Shown here piece by piece: positions 46,405 to 55,624 of a stretch of 60,339 nt of DNA. Below the pieces are notes generated by a model. That model saw nothing but the letters and a program-made list of their open reading frames with translations, had not been told where the DNA came from and ran no database searches. The position numbers were made by a program, and so were the translations under genes. The stretch covers positions 1 to 60,339 of IMG/VR virus record IMGVR_UViG_3300042518_000658. One strand, given 5' to 3'. The stretch is from a virus. Each line of letters starts with the position of its first letter. The stretch's first letter is position 1.

Positions 46405-47471
46405 CCGCAGGCTCCGAAGACCGTGCTGGCACTGCCGCCATCCCAGACTTCGGTGCCAGAGTTAGAAGCATTGCCGCCAGACACACTGGGCTTCAATGGG
46501 CATTGGCCTGTAGGACCGCCATGCCCACCACCACCGGACCCACCGTCAGTGCCCGGACGGAGATACCAGAAGTTGTAGTAGTGGCTTCCGTTGTTACGCC
46601 TTCCAGACAGCGGAGCCATGGCGTCCTGCTCAAAAGCAAGGCGAAGGTCCCTTCCGTAAATGCCGGTTGCGCCTTCGATATTCTTGCCCAAAAGCCGCGA
46701 AACCCACACTTCAGACCCTGAAAGAAGGGCCGTGTACATATTCGGTGAAATGTCCAGATAGTCGGTCACGACGTACTTGGTATTGGCGTGGGCAACACCG
46801 GACACAGGAGACCAGACGGATAGTTTGGTTGGGCTTTCAACTCCTATGACCATGCCCTCATCTCGAAATGGGTGCATTCCGGCAAGGGACTCTGGGTGGT
46901 AGGCACTGTCGCCAGACGCCCGGAGGATGGAGCCGAGCATCTGGTTGTTAAACTGGGTGCCAGTGCCAACAGCCTCGCCGTCAGCCCAGTCCAGAGTGCC
47001 GGACCTGCTGGAAGGCTCCCACCCGGTGCATCTCAGGTCTTTTGGCCTGCGGCGGTAGGTGAGCATACAGGTCTGCCCGTACCTGTAGCCGTTCAAGATT
47101 TTCAGGTCGAACCGATCTGGGAACGTCTTGGATGGGGCTATGGTCCACACCAGCCTGACGAGTTGCCGGTAGGGCGAGTTCGTGAGCCTGTCCCATTCAG
47201 TGGGGTCAACGTACTCTGCCAGAAGGTGGGGCTCACGCAGTTGAATCGAGTCAACCGACTGCACTCCCCAAGGCAGGGTGTGGAGGGTGATGTCCTCGGC
47301 GTTGGGCAACTCCAGTTGCTCAGAGGCGTGATACCACCGCCAATCCCTAACCGATACCAGATCCCGGTAGGCATGAAACAAGGCCTGACGCAAGACCCTA
47401 TGCTCTTGGTCTTGGGCACCACCGCCAGTGGTGGACATCAGGTATTCGATTACGTCTAGGGCTGTGTACAT
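46401..47471 (-). CDS. Head-tail adaptor / tail tubular protein A-like
   Basis: About 356 residues from the ATG at 47471. The N-terminus (MYTALDVIEYLMSTTG, then VLRQALFHAYRDLVSVRDWR) matches the opening of podovirus tail tubular protein A / gp11-type adaptors, followed by beta-rich sequence with RQLVRLVWTIAPSK. A Gly-rich C-terminal segment is unusual. It should bridge portal and tail tube. Confidence 0.65.
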   Translation of the reverse strand: MYTALDVIEYLMSTTGGGAQDQEHRVLRQALFHAYRDLVSVRDWRWYHASEQLELPNAEDITLHTLPWGVQSVDSIQLREPHLLAEYVDPTEWDRLTNSPYRQLVRLVWTIAPSKTFPDRFDLKILNGYRYGQTCMLTYRRRPKDLRCTGWEPSSRSGTLDWADGEAVGTGTQFNNQMLGSILRASGDSAYHPESLAGMHPFRDEGMVIGVESPTKLSVWSPVSGVAHANTKYVVTDYLDISPNMYTALLSGSEVWVSRLLGKNIEGATGIYGRDLRLAFEQDAMAPLSGRRNNGSHYYNFWYLRPGTDGGSGGGGHGGPTGQCPLKPSVSGGNASNSGTEVWDGGSASTVFGACG

Positions 47472-47509
47472 GACTAAGTGTGGGCTGTTCCCCCTAGAAC
47501 CGAATCTGC

Positions 47510-47713
47510 CTAGTTCTTCTCTTCCGATTCCGGCACGCCAGCAGCCGTCCGCTGCCTTGCCCACTCAGCACGGTCTTCGCCCTGCCACACAATCGAAGCA
47601 CCGGCCCCGACATACAAGACCTGCTCGGGCGTGAGTTCAACAGCGAACGGGTCGCCCGCTGGGGTACGCAGCACGAAGTAGGTGGTCCGCTCTGGGTATG
47701 CGATCTCCGTCAT
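47510..47713 (-). CDS. Small structural protein
   Basis: A 67-residue protein (YPERTTYFVLRTPAGDPFAV, then GAGASIVWQGEDRAEW). Coupled to the upstream fibre gene by a TGATG overlap. Unknown family; the location between fibre and adaptor suggests a small tail component. Confidence 0.5.
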   Translation of the reverse strand: MTEIAYPERTTYFVLRTPAGDPFAVELTPEQVLYVGAGASIVWQGEDRAEWARQRTAAGVPESEEKN

Positions 47714-49269
47714 CAGACTGTCCCTCCGTCAGTGATCGTCCAGCCAAAGGCAATCAGGGACTGCTTGGCAGTTGTGCCTGCACCGCTGGACTTGGAATTG
47801 CCAAACGAAATGGCGTATGGCGTCTTGAATCGCACCGGAGCCAGCCGCCGGTTATTCCAATCCGTCAGCGTGTCGTTGTAGGCGTCCGTTGGCAGGCTAA
47901 AGTTTCCACCGAGGCTTGTGGGCGTGACGGCATTCGGCCCAATTGTCCAGCCAGTGAGCCTCTGATTGAACTTTCCGCATCCGGCGTAGATGCCCTCGAA
48001 GTGGGTGGTCGTCGGCCCGATCTCAATGTCGGATGACGTAAGTTCCGGGCATCCACTGAAGCAGCCGTTGATGCTGAGCAGACGGGATGTGTCTAGGCCA
48101 GAAAAGGTCTTGAGGGAGCGGCAGTTTCTGAAGGCTTGGATCATCTGCACGGGGCTTCCGCACTCACTAAAATCTGCGTACTCCAGTGCGATGCAGTTCT
48201 CGAAGGCAAGACCCCAATCCTCCGAAGAAGGCAGGTTCAGTCGGGTTAAGCCATTTTCATTGCTCAAGACCGCAGACAGAGACACGCACTCCCTAAACAA
48301 CGAACTGACTTCCGTAGCAGCGGGGGCATCTATGTAGGGGCATTGATCGAGCGACCGGCAACCTATGAACATCGCCGTCATGTCGATGGCCGAGGGGAAC
48401 GAGTAGGAAGTTTCCCCCGACAGCGCGAGGCAGGTTTCAAACATAAACCGGACGGACTCAGCGGCGGGCAGGTTCAGAGCAGGCCAGACCCGCATGGCCG
48501 AGCAGTTGCTAAACATACGATCCGCATTTACAGCGACAGGGGCACTTATTACCTGCCGCACGGTCATGGAGGTGCAGGATTCAAACATCCCGAACACGCT
48601 CGTCGCATTCGACAGGTCAAACGCCACTGGCTGATTGAAGGACGAGCAGCCGCTGAAAATACCTGACACGCTGGTGACGGCAGAGGTGTTAAAGAACAGC
48701 GGTTGATTGAATGAGCGGCAGTTCCTGAACATCCCGTCCATATTGGTGACGGTTAGGGGCGGTGCCGGAACGTGCATATTCATAAAAGAGGAACCGGAGA
48801 ACGCTTCGGCCAGCGAAGTCAGTCCGGTGTCGCCCCACGACAAGCAGCCGACCAGCATGGGACCGGCTGTGGATATGCGCGATACCGTGCCCCGAATGTG
48901 GACAACGTACAGCCCATCGGCGGCGTAAGTGTGCGTGGGCGAGTCATCGGTCACCGTCTCCTGCGGTGAGCCGTCACCCCAATCCACGACAGCATTCAGA
49001 GCCGCAGTTCCATTGCGGAGCGGCAGGGTGACGGTGGTGTCCCCAGTGCCGTCGTAGGTCGTGTCAAAGGCAAAGGCCAATGCAGTTGGGTCGAACTGCA
49101 CAATACGGCCATCGGGCAGTGATCGCAGGCCGGTCAGGTCAAGGTGCAGCAGGGAGTCGCTGCCCGTGCGGAGGGCGTTGTTCGGATCGGCACTGGGCGT
49201 GCTGGGGCCTTCAGGCCCGATCAGGCTGTGCCAATCTGCACCGTCGAATATCTGGACGGACTTAGCCAT
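47713..49269 (-). CDS. Fibre protein with PKD-like domain and BspA/DUF285 repeats
   Basis: 518 residues. After a short GxY-type lead (GPEGPSTPSADP), a PKD-like beta domain carries VVDWGDGSPQETVTDDS near 93-110. About ten DUF285/BspA-type leucine-rich repeats follow (MFRNCRSFNQPL, IFSGCSSFNQPV, MFESCTSM and similar). Such repeats are surface adhesion modules in bacteria and some phage fibres. It is the best receptor-binding candidate together with the other fibres. Confidence 0.75.
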   Translation of the reverse strand: MAKSVQIFDGADWHSLIGPEGPSTPSADPNNALRTGSDSLLHLDLTGLRSLPDGRIVQFDPTALAFAFDTTYDGTGDTTVTLPLRNGTAALNAVVDWGDGSPQETVTDDSPTHTYAADGLYVVHIRGTVSRISTAGPMLVGCLSWGDTGLTSLAEAFSGSSFMNMHVPAPPLTVTNMDGMFRNCRSFNQPLFFNTSAVTSVSGIFSGCSSFNQPVAFDLSNATSVFGMFESCTSMTVRQVISAPVAVNADRMFSNCSAMRVWPALNLPAAESVRFMFETCLALSGETSYSFPSAIDMTAMFIGCRSLDQCPYIDAPAATEVSSLFRECVSLSAVLSNENGLTRLNLPSSEDWGLAFENCIALEYADFSECGSPVQMIQAFRNCRSLKTFSGLDTSRLLSINGCFSGCPELTSSDIEIGPTTTHFEGIYAGCGKFNQRLTGWTIGPNAVTPTSLGGNFSLPTDAYNDTLTDWNNRRLAPVRFKTPYAISFGNSKSSGAGTTAKQSLIAFGWTITDGGTV

Positions 49270-49286
49270 TGAGGCTCCCTATCAGT

Positions 49287-49523
49287 TCAAGTGTTGTCGA
49301 TCCAGATGGCACCGGGCCGGGTCGGCGTCGGCTGCGAAGCCTGCACGAACACCTCGATGCTCTCGCCGTCATTGCCGGGGTCACCCTTGGCACCGTCCGC
49401 ACCGGGTGCCCCGTCCGCACCGGGAGTACCATCGGCACCGGGGGCACCGTCAACTCCGGCGTCACCCTTGGGGCCAATGAGGGATACCCATGCGGTTCCT
49501 GTCCAAATGCTTGCCGATGCCAT
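49287..49523 (-). CDS. Small collagen-like fibre protein
   Basis: A 78-residue protein. A short adhesive N-terminus (SIWTGTAWVSLIGPKG) precedes about ten Gly-X-Y triplets (DGAPGADGTPGADG and so on), then a beta tail (ESIEVFVQASQPTPTRPGAI). Collagen-like triplets form trimeric stalks in phage fibres. It is one of three collagen-bearing genes in tandem. Confidence 0.65.
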   Translation of the reverse strand: MASASIWTGTAWVSLIGPKGDAGVDGAPGADGTPGADGAPGADGAKGDPGNDGESIEVFVQASQPTPTRPGAIWIDNT

Positions 49524-49536
49524 TCCTGCTTACTCC

Positions 49537-49734
49537 TTAGGGTTGAAACCAAATCGTTCCGGGTTTGGGATTGCTGGGAGCGGTGGCCTGCTCCACCACC
49601 ACGATTGACTCGCCGTCCTGTCCGTCTGCACCAGCCGGGCCAGCAGGGCCTTGGGGGCCGGGCGTACCGCCACCACCGCCTCCGGTGGAGACCGGAACCC
49701 AGTTCGCGCCGTCCCAGTAGTTGAGCGTTGGCAT
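49537..49734 (-). CDS. Small collagen-like fibre protein
   Basis: A 65-residue relative of the neighbouring gene: NYWDGANWVPVSTGGGGGG, GPQGPAGPAGADGQDG triplets and the same tail (ESIVVVEQATAPSNPKPGTI). The shared ends suggest duplication. Very short for a fibre, so it may be a trimerisation or capping piece. Confidence 0.6.
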   Translation of the reverse strand: MPTLNYWDGANWVPVSTGGGGGGTPGPQGPAGPAGADGQDGESIVVVEQATAPSNPKPGTIWFQP

Positions 49735-49737
49735 TGG

Positions 49738-51159
49738 TTATTCGTATGCGGGGTAGGAGATGCCGTCGAGCCAGACAGTGTTGAGTGCGTTGTCGCAAGA
49801 AATGCCGACTTGCCGGTTAACCTGAAAGGTTGCGTACCCGTAGTAGCGACCGGCCGGGCTGGTGTTTTTACACGCCAGCGGGATCACCATTTCCCGAGGG
49901 GGTGGCGGGATCGTTGCGGGAAGTTGGAAAGCGTTGGCGATGTATCCCGACCCTATCGACTTCACCACCTCGCCTCGCAGATAAACCACGCCGTTCAGAA
50001 CCTTTGCCTGCGGGGTAGATGCGGCAGACCCAGCGTTGACCATATTTGTCCACGGCACATCGGCGGGGATAGTCTTGCCACCCGACATCATCTTCTTGAC
50101 TTCATCCAGCACCGATTGCTTGAAGGTGGCTAGGGCCGGATCATTGATCGACGGTGAGCCGAGCGGGTTGATAGCCGCCAGCCTGTCATCGACCTGCTTG
50201 CGGGAGTACAAGAACAACGCCATCTGGTTGTCGAAGTCGGCCTTGCTGAACGCTTGGTCAATTCGCATGAAGCGGTCATCGGTTTGCTTCTGCGTGTAGT
50301 ACCTGCCGTCCGACTCTGCACGGGTGTAGATGCTGTCGAAGATGGCCTGTGCCTGCGCCTGAAGCAGCGTGACGGCTTCCTTTCGGGCGTACTGCACATC
50401 GGCATCGACAATGGTGACGTAGGGGGAAAGATCGACCGCCGGTGCCGCCTTGGACTCCAGCGACTCCACCCTTGGCAGGAGTGCATTGAGCGGATCGAGG
50501 TCGGACTTTAGGACGAGGTAGTCATTGACCAAGCCCTGAGTGAAGACCAGACGGGGGCCATAGCCTTCACCAGTATCGGTGTAGGTGAGTGCCACCGGAG
50601 GCAGAAGGGAGTCGCCAAACCCAATAGCCTGAACGGTAGCGGTCTTGGCAAGGAGAGCCTGCTCGTTGTCCTGCTTCCGGGCGTAGCGTTCATCCGATTC
50701 GGCACGGTCGCAGTAGTCCGACAGGTCAACCACACCCCCGCCGCCGGTAAGGGCGAACAGGTCAACCATCTGGGGATTGTCGAAGGGCTTATCCAGTTCG
50801 GCACTGGTAAACCGCATCCACTTGCCGTCTGAGTCACAAGTGACAAGCGTGGACGGGTTCTGGGTTGTGGGCTGGCCCGTGCTGCTCTTGACGATCCTTG
50901 CCACCGAGCGGATCGGACCCTGCACCACTACCGTAGTCTGGTACTCCTGCCTCACGACAGAGATGACGGTTGCGGCGTCCTTGTAGTAGTGCAGGCCGTC
51001 AGCCAGACCCTTGTAGGCATCCTCGACACCGCTGGGGGTCGGGAAGGTCGGCTGCGGGATCGGGCCATCATGGATGGTGATGGACGATGGCGAACCACCA
51101 GCCCCGGAGCCGATCCATCGGCCATTGCTGTAGACGTAGAGAGCCTTGGCATCAGACAT
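49738..51159 (-). CDS. Tail fibre protein, C-terminal domain shared with the next gene
   Basis: 473 residues. It has N-terminal short repeats, a middle with several RAESDxRY/YARK-type fibre repeats (DRAESDERYARKQDN, TRAESDGRYYTQKQTDDRFM), and a C-terminal domain beginning VKKMMSGGKTIPADVPWT with LRGE near the middle and LDGISY near the end. The next gene (51152) shares this C-terminal domain. Probably an adhesion fibre. Confidence 0.7.
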   Translation of the reverse strand: MSDAKALYVYSNGRWIGSGAGGSPSSITIHDGPIPQPTFPTPSGVEDAYKGLADGLHYYKDAATVISVVRQEYQTTVVVQGPIRSVARIVKSSTGQPTTQNPSTLVTCDSDGKWMRFTSAELDKPFDNPQMVDLFALTGGGGVVDLSDYCDRAESDERYARKQDNEQALLAKTATVQAIGFGDSLLPPVALTYTDTGEGYGPRLVFTQGLVNDYLVLKSDLDPLNALLPRVESLESKAAPAVDLSPYVTIVDADVQYARKEAVTLLQAQAQAIFDSIYTRAESDGRYYTQKQTDDRFMRIDQAFSKADFDNQMALFLYSRKQVDDRLAAINPLGSPSINDPALATFKQSVLDEVKKMMSGGKTIPADVPWTNMVNAGSAASTPQAKVLNGVVYLRGEVVKSIGSGYIANAFQLPATIPPPPREMVIPLACKNTSPAGRYYGYATFQVNRQVGISCDNALNTVWLDGISYPAYE

Positions 51160-51844
51160 AAGCCGTTGCTCCGTCTAGCGTGACATGGGTGATCTTGCCG
51201 CCGATGGGGCAGATGGAGAGCCTGCCAGTGGTGCTAATCTGGTAGGCAACGGGCTTGAACGCCACGCCAAGTTCCTTGCCTACCAAGATGCCCTGATAGG
51301 CAACGTCGGGCTTCGGGAAAGATGCTGGCAGAGCGCGAACATCGGTGTACGAGCCAGTTGCCGAGTTCGTGTAAACGAGTTCACCCCGCAGCGTGATCTG
51401 GCCGTTGCGGAGGCGGGCCTCGATCAGGCCGGAGCCTGCGACGTTGGTGGTGGGCGTCCAGTTGATGTCTGGCGGGACTTCCTTGCCACCCGACATGGTC
51501 TTACGGACAAGGGCCACAACCTGCTGCTCGGTCAGGCCGGGGTTCTGCGAGATGGCACGGGCAACCTCCGCATCAATGTCCTCTCGCGTAACCAATGGGC
51601 CTGCGACCACGCCAGCCAGCCACAGGTCACCGTCCTTGCAGCCAGTAGGCTCGGCGTCCTGCTCGAACACTGCGGGGAGGTCTTCTGTCTTGGCGTACCC
51701 ATTAAGGTCAACCGGGCCGGCAGGCAGGTTCGCCAGCAGTTGATCTACTTCGGCATCTGTGTAGTAACCGACAAGCCCCTTCGTGTAAGCCCACGAAGAG
51801 GTGCTATCGGTTCTGGTCGGTGGCTGGCGGTCTGGGGCTGGCAT
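51152..51844 (-). CDS. Tail fibre protein, shared C-terminal domain
   Basis: A 230-residue protein. The last 115 residues (VRKTMSGGKEVPPDINWT, then ITLRGELVY, LPASFPKP, THVTLDGATAYV) align with the end of the 473-residue fibre: same SGGK/P/WT start, LRGE, LPAxxP and LDGxxY. The N-terminal part is unrelated. Overlaps the upstream fibre by 8 bp. Confidence 0.7.
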   Translation of the reverse strand: MPAPDRQPPTRTDSTSSWAYTKGLVGYYTDAEVDQLLANLPAGPVDLNGYAKTEDLPAVFEQDAEPTGCKDGDLWLAGVVAGPLVTREDIDAEVARAISQNPGLTEQQVVALVRKTMSGGKEVPPDINWTPTTNVAGSGLIEARLRNGQITLRGELVYTNSATGSYTDVRALPASFPKPDVAYQGILVGKELGVAFKPVAYQISTTGRLSICPIGGKITHVTLDGATAYV

Positions 51845-52791
51845 TATTCGTCCGCTACAAGGAGGAGGTACTTCTTGCCGCCAATCAGGACAGGAATAGC
51901 CCCGGTGATGAGTGGCTGATGGAATGTCAGCCCGTCAGCGGACAGGCCAATGGGAGTGCCATCGGTCTGCGTCTCCACCATGGCCCCGTCAAACACGATG
52001 GGCGAGTCTTCTGTGAACACCCCACCAGCCGTAACCGGGGTGTTGTCAGCGGTGTTGACCCACAGGGCGTCACCAGCCGGAGCCGGAGGTGCGGTGTCGG
52101 AGGTGAAGACCTGCGGCTCAGACGAACCGCCAGACCCGGCAATCGGAACCCACGCCGTTCCGTTCCACACGTTGAGTTCAACGGCATTGGCTGCGGTGAC
52201 GGGCCTTATCCAGATGTCTCCAGTGCGGATGGCCGTTGGTGCGGTATCTGACTCAAAGACAGTGACTGATTCGCCGTCAACTCCGTCAGTTCCGGGCTGT
52301 CCGTCTTGCCCAGCGGGGCCTTCTGGCCCACGGATCGGTCCAGCAGGGTTCCACTTGGTGCCGGTCCAGACATAACCGTCGCCGGGCTGTGATCCTGCTG
52401 GTGCTGTCGGGGGGAGCGGGTCACCGAGAATCCAAAGGTCACCGATCTCAGGGACGCCAGCAGGGGGCCAAACATCGGCCTCGCCTTTGACCTGAATGCC
52501 TTTGCCCGGGGGTCCGGCGGGTCCGGGTAATCCCGGCTGGCCTGCTGGACCACGGGACAGGAGGTACGGCAACTCCGACCAGCGGGTGCTGCCGGTGCCG
52601 ATCTTCAGTTTCCCGGTGGGGTAGCCAATCTCGTAGCCGAACTCACCTGATTCAAGAACGGGATCGTTCTTGGACCAGTTCTCGGCAGAGTCCTGACGAA
52701 GGCTGATCCGCTGGGCGACCCGCTCATAGGAGTCGGCTGGGTTCAGGCCTTGGGCTACGCCAGAACGGTGGCTCGGTGGAACTAACGACAT
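51844..52791 (-). CDS. Collagen-like fibre protein with tropism-determinant-like N-terminus
   Basis: 315 residues. Residues about 28-78 (ISLRQDSAENW, then LESGEFGYEIGYPTGKLKIG and STRWSELPY) resemble the N-terminal domain of phage tropism or hyaluronidase-type fibre proteins. Two collagen blocks (GPAGQPGLPGPAGPPGKG and GPEGPAGQDGQPGTDGVDG) alternate with beta regions repeating APTAIRTGDIWI and APPAPAGDALWV. Probably a main tail fibre. Confidence 0.7.
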   Translation of the reverse strand: MSLVPPSHRSGVAQGLNPADSYERVAQRISLRQDSAENWSKNDPVLESGEFGYEIGYPTGKLKIGTGSTRWSELPYLLSRGPAGQPGLPGPAGPPGKGIQVKGEADVWPPAGVPEIGDLWILGDPLPPTAPAGSQPGDGYVWTGTKWNPAGPIRGPEGPAGQDGQPGTDGVDGESVTVFESDTAPTAIRTGDIWIRPVTAANAVELNVWNGTAWVPIAGSGGSSEPQVFTSDTAPPAPAGDALWVNTADNTPVTAGGVFTEDSPIVFDGAMVETQTDGTPIGLSADGLTFHQPLITGAIPVLIGGKKYLLLVADE

Positions 52792-52809
52792 AGTGGGTCC
52801 TCACCCCTT

Positions 52810-53358
52810 TTATGTCGCCCTCTGCTTGAACCGAGGCACATGCTTGGATTTGACCTTGGCAATAGCGTCCTTCATGGACATGGAAGGGTTCTTGGCAATC
52901 TCCTTCTTGGCCAGTTCTTTGGCGATTCGCGGGTTCAGGTCTTTCCTGATGGGGGCCTCTTCGCGGGCTTCGATGTCCACGATTCCCCTGACCTGAAGGT
53001 TTCTTTCCTTGGCGACCCGCCTCACATCGGCAATGTCGGAGACCCATGCCTTGGGGTCACAGTGCCCCAACTTGTTGGCCAAGCCGCTCATGTACTGCTT
53101 ACCGCTGATGTCTATGCCTGCTGCCTTAGCCTCTCGGACTATCCTTCTGGCCTGATGGACGGGGAGGTCATCGAGCCAGTTGCCGTCGAGCCTGCCCTGC
53201 TGGAAGGCCCGGTCTGAGCCCTTTGTGCCGGGCGGCTGCTGAAGGGCGACCATGGCGGCAAACTTCTCGCCGTGACCTTCAGCCAACACCTTCAGGTAAT
53301 GGTGCTGAACATCGGGGGAAGCATTGGCAATCTCGAACGGCATGAACGGCTTAATCAC
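52810..53358 (-). CDS. Helical structural protein next to portal genes
   Basis: 182 residues from a GTG overlapping the upstream stop. It is highly charged and helical (ARRIVREAKAAGIDISG, then ADVRRVAKERNLQVRGI) with a basic C-terminus. No family was recognised. The site between portal and fibres could fit a core or connector protein. Confidence 0.55.
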   Translation of the reverse strand: MIKPFMPFEIANASPDVQHHYLKVLAEGHGEKFAAMVALQQPPGTKGSDRAFQQGRLDGNWLDDLPVHQARRIVREAKAAGIDISGKQYMSGLANKLGHCDPKAWVSDIADVRRVAKERNLQVRGIVDIEAREEAPIRKDLNPRIAKELAKKEIAKNPSMSMKDAIAKVKSKHVPRFKQRAT

Positions 53359-53492
53359 CCTCCACCTCCTCCACCATGGCTGCCGGACTGAACAAACTGC
53401 TGGTTGACCCCAGACGGAGAAGGGGCCTTCGGGTTCTTGGGTGCGGCTGTCTTCTTGCCGGAAGAAGCCAAGGCACGAATCAGGTTGCTCAC
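53355..53492 (-). CDS. Very small Gly-tailed protein
   Basis: A 45-residue ORF from a GTG that overlaps the portal stop (GTGA); its own stop overlaps the next GTG. Sequence: basic N-terminus (SNLIRALASSGKKTAAP) and a SHGGGGGG tail. Tight coupling on both sides supports it as real; function unknown. Confidence 0.55.
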   Translation of the reverse strand: MSNLIRALASSGKKTAAPKNPKAPSPSGVNQQFVQSGSHGGGGGG

Positions 53493-55624
53493 GGGTTCAA
53501 CTCCCGTGGGACCTGAGGTGGCGGCCCTTCAGGTGGCGGCCCTTGGGGTGCCCCACCGCCGCCGTCACCGGGAGGAGGTCCACCTTCGCCCGGAGGAGAA
53601 GCGTTGGGGGCCACGGGAGGCGGCGGCGGGGGCTTGGGCACAAGGAACTGCTTGGAGTCAATGTCGAGGCTCTTGGCCCACTCAGTGATGAGGGCATTAA
53701 ACGGATCGACAACACCCATCGGAATCAGGCCCTGTAGGACCGGGCCGAGGGTTTGCAGGGCCATTTGCATCTGCTCGACCCTGCCAGCCTTGTTGGGCTT
53801 GCGTGCAGAACCAGCCTCAATCCTGTAGTCGTACTCGCGGGCCAGTGCATTGATGTCCAAGTTCTGGATCATCTCCTCCCACACTTGGGCACCAAGCGGG
53901 CCAAGCACGGGGGCGATGTCTCGGGGGTTCAGGAGCCACCGGGCTGCTAGTGCCTCCTTCCTTGCCAACATGGACATGGCATCTTCCAGTGCATTGGCCA
54001 TGTCATCAGGTCTTACTGAAATCTGCTCGGACTTGACCTGCGCCTCGGCAGCACTACGAAACTGGTTACGGGTCATGCCATAGACAAGTTCCGTCAGTCC
54101 GACTCTTTTGTCGAACATATCCATAACAGCCTGCATGATCTGCCATATGTCTGGCGTGACCTGCGGCATCTGGAAGACAGACACAATGTCGTTGACCGAC
54201 CGGCCAAGGGTCTCGGACAACTCCAGCAGCGAGAATCCGTTCTCTTCGTGCTTAAGAATCTGGTCCTTGATGTCATCCCCGGCTGCCTTGGCGACACCCA
54301 CCACGGTCTTGCAGGACACCATGAGGCGTCCGGCAAGGAAGGAAATTGCCCAGTTCAAGAATTTGAGTTCCGCCAGACCCGGCTTCAAATGGCTGATCGG
54401 CCAGATGTACCCGGGCTTTCGGTGGAACTGGAGCGGAGTCCAAGGCCAGCACGAAATGTCGGCATAGAACGGGATCGGCCACCGGGTCTGGGTGAACAGG
54501 GTGTTCGGCAGGCCAGACTCGTCCGGCGGCTCAAGGGCGATCTCTTTGGGGCAGTTCAGCGGGTAGTCCACCCCTTCGGCCACCACGACGTAACAGTTCT
54601 GCCCGAGGGAATCGAACATCCCGGCGAACTCTTTGGGTGCCCCCTTCAGGGTGTGACCAAAGCCAGTCTTGCTGTAAATCTTCCAGTAGACGATCAGGTC
54701 ATTGGTCTTGCCGTTACGCTTCTTGGTCTTGTACTCCCGCTCTTCTTCTGCGGAACGGGAAACGTGGCTCTCCAAGTGGCCCTTCAGGTCATCCCTGTTG
54801 AGCCCGTACTTTCTGGCCACCTCGTCAATGGGGTGGATGCAGCGGCGGGCACACCACAGGATGTCCTCCTGCTCGTCCGCATCCGGGTCCATGAGCAGGT
54901 TGTCTACCGAGTCGGCAAAGGACCCGACAATCCCAACTGGGTCCTCGCCATCGGCACCGGGGAGTTCGACCAGTTCGGTCCACCACACCCCCATGCCCTT
55001 GATGATCCCCTCGTCCACAACCCTGCGGGAATGCTCCTTTAGGTTTAACTCGACAGGGGTGTAGTTCAGGTAGGACTCGACCAGAGAACTGATAGTTCGC
55101 CTTGTCTCCTCGATCATCCCGATCTGCTGGGATGCCTGAATGAACTGCTGAATCCTCGGGTCCTGCATGGGCTGGCCCGTCTTGGGGTCAACCTGCGGAG
55201 GGGCACTTGGGTCGATCCCTAGGGCTGTGGGTGGGATGACAGGAAAGGTCTTGGGGGTTACCGTCCGCACCGGGTTACGGGCATAGATAACCGAGCCAAA
55301 CAGTTTTACGGCCTCGAACGCCTTGTTGATGCAGAACCTGAACGACGGCGGGGCAATCTTGGAGATAGGGGCCTCCTTGCCCGTACCCCCTTGGCCGTTC
55401 TTCCAGAACCAGTCCCCGTGCCCGTCATAGAAGTTCATGCACTCCTTGGCGTCCTCACTGAAAGGACGCTTGTGCTTTTCGGCCTGCTTGATCTTGGAGA
55501 GCCAAGACGAAGAGATAGACCTGAGGGCGTCCTCCATCTTCTTTTGGGAGATGGCGTCCTCTGGCAACTCTGGCAGGCCGCCTTCGGCACCCTCAATCGG
55601 CAGTTCGGGGGCTAGTTCGTCCAT
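53489..55624 (-). CDS. Portal protein
   Basis: 711 residues from the ATG at 55624. It has an N-terminal helical part (ISSSWLSKIKQAEKHKRPF), a central region (RFCINKAFEAVKLFGSVIYA, then DNLLMDPDADEQEDILWCAR), helical RSAAEAQVKSEQISVRPDD near 530 and a Pro/Gly-rich tail. These match large podovirus-type portal proteins, which form the dodecameric DNA entry channel. The location after terminase supports this. Confidence 0.85.
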   Translation of the reverse strand: MDELAPELPIEGAEGGLPELPEDAISQKKMEDALRSISSSWLSKIKQAEKHKRPFSEDAKECMNFYDGHGDWFWKNGQGGTGKEAPISKIAPPSFRFCINKAFEAVKLFGSVIYARNPVRTVTPKTFPVIPPTALGIDPSAPPQVDPKTGQPMQDPRIQQFIQASQQIGMIEETRRTISSLVESYLNYTPVELNLKEHSRRVVDEGIIKGMGVWWTELVELPGADGEDPVGIVGSFADSVDNLLMDPDADEQEDILWCARRCIHPIDEVARKYGLNRDDLKGHLESHVSRSAEEEREYKTKKRNGKTNDLIVYWKIYSKTGFGHTLKGAPKEFAGMFDSLGQNCYVVVAEGVDYPLNCPKEIALEPPDESGLPNTLFTQTRWPIPFYADISCWPWTPLQFHRKPGYIWPISHLKPGLAELKFLNWAISFLAGRLMVSCKTVVGVAKAAGDDIKDQILKHEENGFSLLELSETLGRSVNDIVSVFQMPQVTPDIWQIMQAVMDMFDKRVGLTELVYGMTRNQFRSAAEAQVKSEQISVRPDDMANALEDAMSMLARKEALAARWLLNPRDIAPVLGPLGAQVWEEMIQNLDINALAREYDYRIEAGSARKPNKAGRVEQMQMALQTLGPVLQGLIPMGVVDPFNALITEWAKSLDIDSKQFLVPKPPPPPPVAPNASPPGEGGPPPGDGGGGAPQGPPPEGPPPQVPRELNP

